From contig NZ_QLKS01000001.1 in assembly GCF_003350005.1 (NCBI RefSeq), positions 1 to 64,000 on the forward strand: DNA of 64,000 nucleotides, given 5' to 3'. Position numbers and translations under genes: made by a program. The notes under the pieces were generated by a model. The model did not search any database and was not told the origin of the DNA. It saw only the letters and a program-made list of their open reading frames with translations. Shown in pieces: positions 51,931 to 60,166 of the stretch; the first letter of the stretch is position 1, and each line of letters opens with the position of its first letter. The stretch comes from Psychrobacter proteolyticus. Its GTDB lineage: Bacteria; Pseudomonadota; Gammaproteobacteria; Pseudomonadales; Moraxellaceae.

Positions 51931-53631
51931 TTAAACGACGGCAACTTCTCTGAACATGCCGGCTTCCATGTGATAAAGCAGATGGCAATGCCACGCCCAT
52001 CGTCCAACTTCTCCCGTCACATCGAAGCTAATCTTTTGCGCTGGCTGCACCACAATCGTATGTTTACGTACCTGAAAGTCTCCAGATGGCGTGCGCAAGT
52101 CGCTCCACATCCCATGCAGATGCATCGGATGGTTCATCATCGTGTCATTGACTAAGGTAATACGCACACGCTCGTTAGGCTTAATATTGACAGGCGTTGC
52201 ATCCTTAAACATGACACCATCCAACGCCCAAATATAGCGCTCCATGTTACCCGTTAAATGTAGCTCGATTTCTCGGGTAGGCTTACGCTGCTCTGCAAAT
52301 ACGGCCTCATCGACAGAGCGCAGCTGACTATAATTCAGCACCTCTCGATTGATATTACGCAGGTTGATACCGGGATCATCTAGGTTCATACGTGGACTGT
52401 CGACACGCATATCAGATTTAAAGTCATATTCGGTCTTAGCGTGCTTTGCTTTGTAGCCTTTATCACCCATCGCCCCCATCATATCGGCCATGGTCAACCA
52501 TTCAATCTTGTCCATAGCAGGTATGGCAGCTCGCGCACCTTTTTTGGTCGCAAGCGTGGTCGCGACATAGCCTGAACGATCGATATTTTGGGCAAATATC
52601 GTATGCGCGTCTTGAGTAGGCGTGACAATGACATCATAAGTCTCAGCCACGCCAATGCGGAAATCATCAATCGCAACGGGTGCGACATCAATACCATCTG
52701 TTGCCACCACAGTCATTTTGAGACCCGGTATACGCACATCAAAAATGGTTTGCGCTGAAGCGTTGATAAATCGTAATTTAACAGGCTGTCCTGCTTTTAC
52801 TAGTTGTGTCCAATTAGCCGCTGTGGTCTTACCATTCATCAGATAGGTAAAGGTCTTTTCGCCAGATAAATCAGTAAAATCTGTCGGCATCATGCGCATC
52901 TGATTCCACATTTTGCGCTTGTCATAAGCGGCTTCTAAATCTGTTGCGGCAATATCAGATAGTAGCTTTTTGAAGTCTGGCAGATGATAATTATCAAAGT
53001 CAGCGCGCTGTTTGAGCAGCTTCAAGAGATTGTGCGGATCGCGGTGCGTCCAATCACTCAGCACGATTACATGGTCTTCTTCGATAGGATGACGCTCACG
53101 GCCTTTAGGTTCAATCACGATGGCACCTAGCATACCGGTTTGTTCTTGAAAACCACTGTGTGAGTGATACCAATAGGTGCCTGATTGTTTAAGTTTGAAT
53201 TGATAAGTAAAGGTGCTGTTCGCAGGGATACCGTTGAAGCTGATACCTGGTACGCCATCCATCTCAAAAGGTACGAGCAAGCCATGCCAATGGATAGAGG
53301 TTGATTCATTCATCTGGTTATGAACACGGATAGTTACGGTATCGCCTTCACGCATCTTTAGCGTTGGCGCTGGTAGAGAATCATTGATGAGTGTTGCCAT
53401 ACTCGACTTGCCATTGACAGTGACGGGCTTCTTGCTGACATACAGATCAAACTCATTCCCAGTTAAGATAGGTACGATATGGTCGGCTTTATCACTGTTG
53501 ACAGCTACATTCTGCTGTCCTTTACCGAGCGCACTATTGGCAATAGACGGTAGGGTGGACAGCATGGATGCCCCTAACAAGGTAGATGATCCTGTCAAAA
53601 AACGCCTGCGGTTAAGCATATTTTTGTTCAT
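51931..53631 (-). CDS. pcoA: Copper resistance multicopper oxidase (CopA/PcoA)
   Basis: This 566-aa periplasmic oxidase has a twin-arginine signal (LNRRRFLTGSSTLLGAS). Copper ligands are His114 and His116 in HWHGLL, HSHSG, HPMHLHG, and the C-terminal HCH (548-550), His554 and Met559 (HCHLLYHMEAGM). It oxidises Cu(I) to less toxic Cu(II) and can bind extra copper. This gene is also called copA in other species and must not be confused with the ATPase at 35322. It lies upstream of copB in one operon, 25 bases apart. Confidence 0.95.
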   Translation of the reverse strand: MNKNMLNRRRFLTGSSTLLGASMLSTLPSIANSALGKGQQNVAVNSDKADHIVPILTGNEFDLYVSKKPVTVNGKSSMATLINDSLPAPTLKMREGDTVTIRVHNQMNESTSIHWHGLLVPFEMDGVPGISFNGIPANSTFTYQFKLKQSGTYWYHSHSGFQEQTGMLGAIVIEPKGRERHPIEEDHVIVLSDWTHRDPHNLLKLLKQRADFDNYHLPDFKKLLSDIAATDLEAAYDKRKMWNQMRMMPTDFTDLSGEKTFTYLMNGKTTAANWTQLVKAGQPVKLRFINASAQTIFDVRIPGLKMTVVATDGIDVAPVAIDDFRIGVAETYDVIVTPTQDAHTIFAQNIDRSGYVATTLATKKGARAAIPAMDKIEWLTMADMMGAMGDKGYKAKHAKTEYDFKSDMRVDSPRMNLDDPGINLRNINREVLNYSQLRSVDEAVFAEQRKPTREIELHLTGNMERYIWALDGVMFKDATPVNIKPNERVRITLVNDTMMNHPMHLHGMWSDLRTPSGDFQVRKHTIVVQPAQKISFDVTGEVGRWAWHCHLLYHMEAGMFREVAVV

Positions 53632-53748
53632 AATAATTCACCTGATTTATATCCATAAAGTGAGAGTTGAGTCTATATTTATCAGCTACGTCTATGACTT
53701 TGAACGCTTATTAATAGATCTGGATAAGCTATTTAAACGACAACCAAG

Positions 53749-54402
53749 CTAGATTTGCTGCTGCGGTGTGTCAATAGTTGCATAAATAGCTGTTGAGCCA
53801 TCTTTGTTAAGCTGCATCACTTTATATGGCATAAATTTATCTTGGTATTCCATACCTGGGCTACCGACTGGCATGCTCGGTACGGCAAGACCGATCGCAT
53901 CACTTGGCGGGTTTTTTAGGAACTGCGCCATATGTTTGGCAGGGACATGACCTTCAAATACGTAGCCATCAGTAGTGACGGTGGTATGGCAAGAGCGCAT
54001 TTGCTGCGGTACGCTGTATCGCTCTTTAAACAAGGACACGTCTTCGACATTCTGTGCAGTTGCGTTTAAACCATGACCTTCGGCATAACCGACCCATTCT
54101 TTGCAACAGCCACAATTGGCATCTTTATAGACGGTGGCTGAGATGTTTTTTAGGATAGTTGATTGGGTATCTGAAGGAGCGCTGATAGGTGTCATTTCAG
54201 TTGTTGGTTGCTCCGTGTGCGTAGTTTGCACGTTTTGCGTAGCAACAGTTGGCTCAGTCGCTGGTGTTGAGTCAGCAGCAGCGGAATTAGGTTGACTACA
54301 AGCGGCAATCGTTAACGATAATGGCAATACCACGATCGCCGAGAGCACACGGCCAGATATCAGATGATGTTCATTAATAAATCTATTAGTATAGCGTCTC
54401 AT
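53749..54402 (-). CDS. DUF411 metal-binding lipoprotein
   Basis: This 217-aa lipoprotein has a lipobox (LSLTIAAC) and a Ser/Thr-rich linker to about residue 85. The DUF411 domain follows, ATVYKDANCGCCKEWVGYAEGHG with Cys-x-Cys-Cys, then QQMRSCHTTVTTDGYVFEGHVPAKHM with a further Cys-His, and terminal Met-rich VPSMPVGSPGMEY. DUF411 proteins accompany copper resistance genes and are thought to chaperone copper. GGGAG precedes the start. It is upstream of the oxidase in the operon. Confidence 0.9.
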   Translation of the reverse strand: MRRYTNRFINEHHLISGRVLSAIVVLPLSLTIAACSQPNSAAADSTPATEPTVATQNVQTTHTEQPTTEMTPISAPSDTQSTILKNISATVYKDANCGCCKEWVGYAEGHGLNATAQNVEDVSLFKERYSVPQQMRSCHTTVTTDGYVFEGHVPAKHMAQFLKNPPSDAIGLAVPSMPVGSPGMEYQDKFMPYKVMQLNKDGSTAIYATIDTPQQQI

Positions 54403-54557
54403 AAAACCACTCCCGAGCGTCTGTCTGACGATTAAATATTATAAAAATTAGAGCCACATCACTGGATAAAATATCACTGGACAAAATAGTGCTAGCAAAG
54501 CTTAAAACTCAAATCGCAAAAAGCAGCACTATTGAGCACTGCATTTTTTACAAAAAA

Positions 54558-55151
54558 TCAATGTTGCATTTCGGATCCATCACCTGACATATCCATCTCA
54601 CCATCAAATGACATATCCAACATACTATCGTCTAACCGAGTCGTTAGCATGGTGTATTGGTTTTCATTTAAGTCAGGTAGCGATCTAATAAAAGCGACCA
54701 TCGCCCATATTCTGTCATCATCGTGAGTAGCGCCCCAAGCGGGCATGCCAGACGCCATGATGCCATGTTTAATCGCCCAAAAGCTTTGTCTGGCACCAGC
54801 CTCGTTTTGATAGCGCTTAACGACATCCGCCTCAGTAAAGTTAGGGGGCTTTGGATACATACCGCTATTTAAATCTGTGCTGTTGACGCCGGGAGACAAA
54901 TGACAGCCTGCACACATATCTTTGTAATCTGCACCGCCGGAGCTGATAATTTCCGCCTTTTTTAAATTGGGAACCAAAATATTCTTACTGGCATGTTCAA
55001 TTGAGCGTGTGCGGGCAGTTTCTAAAAAATCGTAAACCAGCGGACTATGAGCTCGATCAGCACCGATATTTATCATGCCGCTAGTCACCGTAATAAAAAT
55101 ACCCGTAATAGCGACAAAGACAGTAAAAAGTATTCCTAACAAAAACTTCAT
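54558..55151 (-). CDS. Membrane-anchored c-type cytochrome, copper operon
   Basis: This 197-aa protein has an uncleaved hydrophobic N-terminus (MKFLLGILFTVFVAITGIFI), haem motif CAGCH near residue 80, possible Met ligand in GIMASGMPAWG, and a Met/Asp-rich tail (MLDMSFDGEMDMSGDGSEMQH) like the copB repeats. It could pass electrons from the multicopper oxidase to the respiratory chain or bind copper through its tail. Both roles are inferred. A family B element lies just upstream. Confidence 0.85.
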   Translation of the reverse strand: MKFLLGILFTVFVAITGIFITVTSGMINIGADRAHSPLVYDFLETARTRSIEHASKNILVPNLKKAEIISSGGADYKDMCAGCHLSPGVNSTDLNSGMYPKPPNFTEADVVKRYQNEAGARQSFWAIKHGIMASGMPAWGATHDDDRIWAMVAFIRSLPDLNENQYTMLTTRLDDSMLDMSFDGEMDMSGDGSEMQH

Positions 55152-55215
55152 AGGTTTGTCCTAAAAATCCATTTTCTTTAATATCCCATTACTGCTTGAT
55201 CAGCTTCTCTAACAA

Positions 55216-55322
55216 TATAGTCAAGTCTATATAAATCCGCTACAGCGTCATCCTCGCTAAGCATACTAATGTATAACTTGCACTCGGTTTCCTTGTATCG
55301 AAATTATATTGAACTGACTATA
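55216..55322. mobile_element. 107-bp inverted-repeat element, family B, copy 3 (inverted)
   Basis: On the - strand it reads TATAGTCAGTTCAATATAAT... to ...GACTTGACTATA and matches the other two copies with more changes. It lies between the Met-rich gene and the cytochrome c gene, so it is carried inside the copper operon leader or intercistronic region. Confidence 0.7.
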
Positions 55323-55345
55323 GTGTTGAACTTATAAATTGATAT

Positions 55346-55606
55346 TTACAAATCGCTATCGCTGCTCACACAGTGCTTTTGGTACATCGCTTTCATTTTG
55401 CTCATGTTAGCCATCATGGCTTTCATAGCAGGATCATTCATATCCATTTTGCTATGATCCATTTTTTGCATCATTTGCATATGCTTTTGCATTTTCTCAC
55501 AGTTCATTTGGTCTTTTTCAGCATGCATTTTTGGGTCGTGTGCCAACGCAGAGGTTGAAACAACTAAGACTACAGCAGTTGCTACGATTGATTTGAATAG
55601 TGACAT
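55346..55606 (-). CDS. Small Met/His-rich periplasmic protein
   Basis: This 86-aa protein has a signal peptide (MSLFKSIVATAVVLVVSTSALA) and a mature part dominated by Met, His, Lys and Asp (HDPKMHAEKDQMNCEKMQKHMQMMQKMDHSKMDMND) with two cysteines. It is probably a periplasmic copper binder. It is the first gene after the CopR-type box at 55709. It has no named family that I recognise. Confidence 0.8.
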   Translation of the reverse strand: MSLFKSIVATAVVLVVSTSALAHDPKMHAEKDQMNCEKMQKHMQMMQKMDHSKMDMNDPAMKAMMANMSKMKAMYQKHCVSSDSDL

Positions 55607-55708
55607 GGTGAATCCTTATTTGATTTGGTATGTAGTCGAAAAGACTTTAAGATATTAAGTTACTTTAAAGCATACTTTAGTGATTCTGACAGAGAGATGA
55701 CGGTAAGA

Positions 55709-55722
55709 TTACAATTCTGTCA
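55709..55722. promoter_or_regulatory. Candidate CopR box TTACAATTCTGTCA
   Basis: On the - strand it reads TGACAGAATTGTAA, matching TGACA-N4-TGT[C/A]A. It sits inside a larger dyad (GATGACGG...CTGTCATC, 55696-55724) about 100 bases before the Met-rich gene of the cop operon. A similar box lies before copR. Confidence 0.6.
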
Positions 55723-55783
55723 TCTTGCTATTTATGGTTTTTAATGTTGTCAGTAATCCTTTAGTATGACATTAGAGCTAATG

Positions 55784-56068
55784 TTACTTATCGCTACCAT
55801 ATTTATTGATAAAGTATTTTTCAGACTGTAGATGTTGATCTTTGTGTTCAATCTCACAAGCCACTCTCGCATCGATATAATTTTTCATTTGTGAATTTGA
55901 AAGCTGAGCATCGTTATGATCCAAGTTTTTTGCAAACTCAGTCACAGCGTCGCAGTTATTGATGATTGAAGTGCTTAGATCAGTCGTATGCGCATTGGCA
56001 GTGGTAGTACCGATAAGTACAGATAATGATAGTAGTACTACTTTTTTGAATGAACCGTGAATTTTCAT
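55784..56068 (-). CDS. Small secreted hypothetical protein
   Basis: This 94-aa protein has a signal peptide (MKIHGSFKKVVLLSLSVLIGTTTANA) and a mature part starting HTTDLSTSIINNCDAVTEFAKNLDHND with two cysteines and a helical, charged C-terminus. The ATG at 56068 has AGAGG upstream. A longer reading from 56182 would take its first residues from the mobile element at 56130 and is rejected. The function is unknown; the position between the cop operon and copRS suggests a copper- or stress-linked periplasmic role. Confidence 0.7.
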   Translation of the reverse strand: MKIHGSFKKVVLLSLSVLIGTTTANAHTTDLSTSIINNCDAVTEFAKNLDHNDAQLSNSQMKNYIDARVACEIEHKDQHLQSEKYFINKYGSDK

Positions 56069-56129
56069 ATAAAACCTCTTTTGTAAGTTGTTTACATTGA
56101 TTACCGATAAAAATAATTCATAGTAGCTA

Positions 56130-56299
56130 GGGCGTGTCCTCATTTTAAAAATGGTGATAAAAATGAGATAAATTGCCGTCAAACGAGGAAAATAGTGCAG
56201 ATAATATCGAGATATTGACCAACTATTTGACGATGTTTGGCAAAATTTAGCTGTTTTTAGCCCATTTAGAGGATACTCGTTTGAATTGAGGACACGCTC
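56130..56299. mobile_element. 170-bp MITE-like element, family A, copy 2
   Basis: It has the same length and orientation as 39045-39214, roughly 85% identical by eye. The ends are GGGCGTGTCCTCA and TGAGGACACGCTC, and TA flanks both sides (56128-56129, 56300-56301). It lies in the 409-base region between the small secreted protein and copR. A 12-base sequence ATAGTAGCTAGG is also repeated on either side (about 56120 and 56310). Confidence 0.82.
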
Positions 56300-56394
56300 T
56301 AAGTATTGGATAGTAGCTAGGCATTAGAAACGAGCACCTATGTACCGTTTATATAGATTAGCAAAATAAAACTGACAGTCTGATTACGAGCACA

Positions 56395-56408
56395 TGACAT
56401 CTTTGTCA
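56395..56408. promoter_or_regulatory. Candidate CopR box TGACATCTTTGTCA before copR
   Basis: This inverted repeat TGACA-TCTT-TGTCA resembles the CusR/CopR consensus. It lies 70 bases upstream of the copR ATG, which suggests autoregulation. The related box at 55709 shares TGACA-N4-TGT. Confidence 0.6.
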
Positions 56409-56477
56409 GCTACCATCAATGTTGTCACCTGTGCTGGTTAGAACGTTAAACAATCATGACCGTATTGAGGAATTACA

Positions 56478-57200
56478 ATGAAAGTACTGCTGGTAGAAGA
56501 TGAATTGAAGCTTGGCGAGTATATTAAAAAAGGCTTAACCGAAGCTGGGTTTATCGTGGATCATCAGCTAACAGGATTAGATGGCTACCATGCATTGATG
56601 ACGGAAGAATTTAGCGTGATATTGATGGATGTGATGCTACCTGATGTTAGTGGTTTTGAGCTGGTGCGTAATTACCGAGCGGCTGGCAAGCATACACCTG
56701 TGCTATTTCTAACCGCAAAAGATGACTTGAGTGACAAGATAAAGGGGATTGAGATTGGTGGTGATGATTATTTGACCAAACCTTTCGCCTTTGCAGAATT
56801 GATCGTCAGAATGAAAAGCTTATTACGACGTGCCAATCAAGCCGATTATCAAAGTACGATTATGCAAATAGCGGATCTCAAGATGGACATTGGCAAGCGC
56901 ACGGTGTATAGAGGAGATAAGCCTATTAAGCTCACGGCAAAAGAGTTTTCCTTACTACAGTTTTTATTAGAGCGCCGCGGTGAAGTGCTTCCACGCTCAA
57001 TCATCGCTTCCCAAGTATGGGATATGAACTTTGAAAATGATACCAATGTGATTGATGTGGCGATAAGGCGTCTGCGTATAAAAATAGACGATGAACATGA
57101 CGCAAAGCTGATTCATACGGTGCGCGGGATGGGCTACCGGTTAGAAGCTGTCGATACGGCGCTTGATAGCAAACCATCTTACGAAGCTGGCAATGTCTAA
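56478..57200 (+). CDS. copR: Copper-responsive response regulator (OmpR family)
   Basis: This 240-aa response regulator has a receiver domain with phosphoacceptor Asp51 (ILMDVMLPD) and Lys101 (LTKPF), then a winged-helix output domain (about 130-225: IKLTAKEFSLLQFLLERRGEVLPRSIIASQVW...VRGMGYRLE). The proximity to CopS and the copper operon assigns it to copper response. It overlaps copS by 8 bases, indicating coupled translation. Probable targets are the two TGACA-N4-TGT boxes. Confidence 0.92.
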   Translation: MKVLLVEDELKLGEYIKKGLTEAGFIVDHQLTGLDGYHALMTEEFSVILMDVMLPDVSGFELVRNYRAAGKHTPVLFLTAKDDLSDKIKGIEIGGDDYLTKPFAFAELIVRMKSLLRRANQADYQSTIMQIADLKMDIGKRTVYRGDKPIKLTAKEFSLLQFLLERRGEVLPRSIIASQVWDMNFENDTNVIDVAIRRLRIKIDDEHDAKLIHTVRGMGYRLEAVDTALDSKPSYEAGNV

Positions 57201-58749
57201 TATGAAATATAGGTTTGATAATCGGCGCTTGCCACTATTATGGCGTACTGTGTTGTTACTCACAATATTTGTTGTTATATCGCAGGTTATTATTTATATA
57301 TGGATACAACGTTCTGTCAAAGGCCATTTCGAGCAAATGGACGCTGAAATTATGACCCATGCGGCGTTTAATCTACGTAAACGAGTTATAGAACCTAGTA
57401 GCCCTATAACTGCTCAAACCCTACCAAGCTCTCAATATCCATTGAATAGTCAACAGCCGCTAAGAGCGGCACCTGACGTAATGCCTGATGGAGATACTTC
57501 TACCGCAGCGATATCAGATGAAGCTGATCATCAGCATTCTTCTTGGCTAGATTACGATCTAAAAACCATTATCGCTAATAAAGAAGGGCAGATACTGTCT
57601 AGTACACCCAATAACTTTGCTCAAGAGCTAGGGGCAGGGTTTAATCTGTCATCACTGAAACAAGATAATGATAAGCAACAGTTTGTGATGAATATCAACA
57701 GCCGATACTATCGAGCAATGGTCATTGAAGACGACAAAATGCTCGCGCTTATCGCATTGCCTATAGATGTGCATCATCAGTATTTATTACAGTTTAATCG
57801 TCAGCTTAGTATGATTTTGTTCGCGATTACCTTGTTGCTCGTCTCAGTAGCGGCGTTGGGTGTGTACTGGGGTTTTGCACCTTTGGCGACCATCGTCCAA
57901 AAAATGAAAAGAATGAATCCTGACAGATTGGATGATAGAGTCATGGTCAGCGATATGCCGTTAGAGCTGCGACCACTAGCAGAATCTTACAACTCAATGA
58001 TGGCCAAGCTTGAAAGTAATTTTGAATCCTTGTCACGGTTTTCAGACAATATCGCCCATGAGCTGCGCACTCCAATAGCGACACTCAGCACGCAAACGCA
58101 AGTCATGTTAAACAAACCAAGAGCGGGCGATGAATATATTGAGCAGCTACACCATCAACATGACACGTTAGAGCAGCTGTCGGCCATGATAAATAATATG
58201 CTGCTGCTGGCAAAAACCCAAAAAGGATTGAGTGACTCGCAAATCAGTCATGTGGATACGGACCGTTTAATCACCAATCTCGTTGATTACTACGAAATGA
58301 TTGCAGAAGACAGAGGTATCGCTATTGAAACCAAAGGTGAGTTCAGCGCTGTCTTAGGGGATAAAAGTTTATTACAAAGGCTCTTTGCTAATCTGATATC
58401 GAATGCGATTTATTATGCTGCTCAAGATAGCGTTATAACCATTAGGGCAGATAGAGTAAACTCAGATGAGATAGTGGGCACAACGATAACCAGTTTTCAG
58501 CAATCAAAACAAGATATTCTACGAATGACCATCACCAACCAATTAGATGAGCCGTTGACACAAAGTGAAGCAGATAAGTTGTTTGAGCGCTTTTATCGAC
58601 ATCACAAAACAATAGATCGCCATACAGGAACAGGTTTGGGGCTATCTATCGTACAGTCTATCGTTGGGGCGCATAACGGTAACGTCAGTATTACTATAAA
58701 AGATGATGATTACTTTCAAGTGAGTGTCGAGTTATTAGCGGAAGTTTAA
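57193..58749 (+). CDS. copS: Copper-sensing histidine kinase
   Basis: This 518-aa inner-membrane sensor has two hydrophobic segments (about 14-34 and 198-220) enclosing a periplasmic domain. A HAMP region is followed by the H-box with phosphoacceptor His289 in FSDNIAHELRTPIATL, the N-box ISNAIYYAA and the G-box HTGTGLGLSIVQ. The start at 57193 (MSNMKYRF) overlaps the copR stop; 57202 is possible and 57163 is unlikely. The periplasmic part contains DEADHQHSS, which may contribute to metal binding. Confidence 0.92.
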   Translation: MSNMKYRFDNRRLPLLWRTVLLLTIFVVISQVIIYIWIQRSVKGHFEQMDAEIMTHAAFNLRKRVIEPSSPITAQTLPSSQYPLNSQQPLRAAPDVMPDGDTSTAAISDEADHQHSSWLDYDLKTIIANKEGQILSSTPNNFAQELGAGFNLSSLKQDNDKQQFVMNINSRYYRAMVIEDDKMLALIALPIDVHHQYLLQFNRQLSMILFAITLLLVSVAALGVYWGFAPLATIVQKMKRMNPDRLDDRVMVSDMPLELRPLAESYNSMMAKLESNFESLSRFSDNIAHELRTPIATLSTQTQVMLNKPRAGDEYIEQLHHQHDTLEQLSAMINNMLLLAKTQKGLSDSQISHVDTDRLITNLVDYYEMIAEDRGIAIETKGEFSAVLGDKSLLQRLFANLISNAIYYAAQDSVITIRADRVNSDEIVGTTITSFQQSKQDILRMTITNQLDEPLTQSEADKLFERFYRHHKTIDRHTGTGLGLSIVQSIVGAHNGNVSITIKDDDYFQVSVELLAEV

Positions 58750-58957
58750 TCTTTTATTAGTCAATGATAGATATTCAATCTGAATAGATAGATTTGGCAA
58801 GTGATTGCCTTGAAAATGAGCTGGTAATGACCAAGTAAATGTATGTCTAATGCCCAATATAAAGCTAGAGATTATTAAAAGGCAATAGGTAAAATAGTAA
58901 GTCGATAACGAACATAATACTTAAAACACAATCATAAAAATCAATTAGGGAATGACT

Positions 58958-60085
58958 ATGCATATCACGGCTAATTTCGATGCAGGCAACATTGACATTA
59001 TTAATGCAGATGACAAAAAAGACATTCAATTAGCGATTCGTCCAGATGTTGGTGGCGAGTTTTTTCAATGGTTTAACTTTCGTCTGTCAGGTCAAATAGG
59101 GGAGCAGTATGTTCTCAATATTCTGAATGCAGGAGAGGCCTCTTATCCGGAGGGTTGGGAGAACTACCAAGCGGTGGCTTCTTATGATCGTCAGCATTGG
59201 TTCCGTCTGCCAACCTCTTACAAAGATGGCAAGTTGACCATTGTGGCAGAGTTAGAATGTGAAACCATTCAAATTGCATACTTTGCGCCTTACAGCTATG
59301 AGCGTCATCAAGATTTATTAGCCGCCGTGCAAGTGCATCCGCTAGTGACGTTAGAGCATCTAGGCGAAACGCTTGATAAACGTGACCTTACTTTGGTCAA
59401 AATTGGTGATGGAAATGTTAGTAAGCGCAATATATGGATTACTGCTCGTCAGCATCCAGGTGAGACGATGGCTGAATGGCTCATTGAGGGTTTGTTGTAT
59501 AGCTTGTTAGATAGCGATAATGCGACTGGCAAACAGTTGTTAGACAAGGCCAATTTTTATATTGTCCCTAATATGAACCCTGATGGCAGTGTACGTGGTC
59601 ACTTGCGTACTAACGCTGTCGGAACCAACCTAAACCGTGAATGGCAAAGTCCAAGCTTAGACAAAAGCCCTGAAGTATTTCATGTGATTAATAAAATGGA
59701 AGCGACAGGCGTAGATCTATTTTACGATGTGCATGGCGATGAAGCATTGCCGTATGTATTCCTAGCTGGGTCACAAGGGACGCCAAGCTACAGTGACCGT
59801 CTTGCTAAACTACGTGATAAGTTTTCAGACGTATTAAAGTTAGCTAGTGCTGATTTTCAGTCTGAGATTGGCTATGAGATCGACGCACCAGGTGCTGCCA
59901 ATATGACCGTTGCCACCAATTGGGTAGCAGAGCGTTTTGATTGCCTCGCTAATACGTTAGAGATGCCATTTAAAGACAGTGATAATCTGCCCGATGAAGA
60001 GATGGGTTGGTCACCCGAGCGTTCTATCAAATTAGGCGAAGCATCACTGATAGCAATGCTAGCTGTCGTGGATGACTTACGATAA
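58958..60085 (+). CDS. M14-family cytosolic carboxypeptidase
   Basis: This 375-aa zinc peptidase has an N-terminal beta-rich domain (about 1-130) typical of cytosolic carboxypeptidase-like bacterial proteins. The M14 domain follows, with the zinc ligands in TARQHPGETMAEW and YDVHGDEALPY, plus NPDGSVRGHLRTNAVGTNLNREW. No signal peptide is present, so it acts in the cytosol. Start 58958 has AGGG 7 bases upstream and is preferred over 58952. It ends at a shared terminator with the convergent EamA gene. Confidence 0.88.
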   Translation: MHITANFDAGNIDIINADDKKDIQLAIRPDVGGEFFQWFNFRLSGQIGEQYVLNILNAGEASYPEGWENYQAVASYDRQHWFRLPTSYKDGKLTIVAELECETIQIAYFAPYSYERHQDLLAAVQVHPLVTLEHLGETLDKRDLTLVKIGDGNVSKRNIWITARQHPGETMAEWLIEGLLYSLLDSDNATGKQLLDKANFYIVPNMNPDGSVRGHLRTNAVGTNLNREWQSPSLDKSPEVFHVINKMEATGVDLFYDVHGDEALPYVFLAGSQGTPSYSDRLAKLRDKFSDVLKLASADFQSEIGYEIDAPGAANMTVATNWVAERFDCLANTLEMPFKDSDNLPDEEMGWSPERSIKLGEASLIAMLAVVDDLR

Positions 60086-60110
60086 CTATAGAAAAAAAGC
60101 TGCAGAAAAT

Positions 60111-60166
60111 AAAAAGCTGCTAATGACGGCCGAGTGTTTGAGAGGTCATCGTTAGCAGCTTTTTTT
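60111..60166. terminator. Shared terminator of M14 and EamA genes
   Basis: AAAAAGCTGCTAATGAC and GTCATCGTTAGCAGCTTTTT form a long stem (one bulge) with a large loop, overlapping the EamA stop. Both strands end in T runs. Confidence 0.8.

Noticed and set aside
54403..54557. Possible CopR box before the DUF411 gene
   Set aside because: No TGACA-N4-TGT[C/A]A match was found there; the gene is probably read from the upstream promoter.
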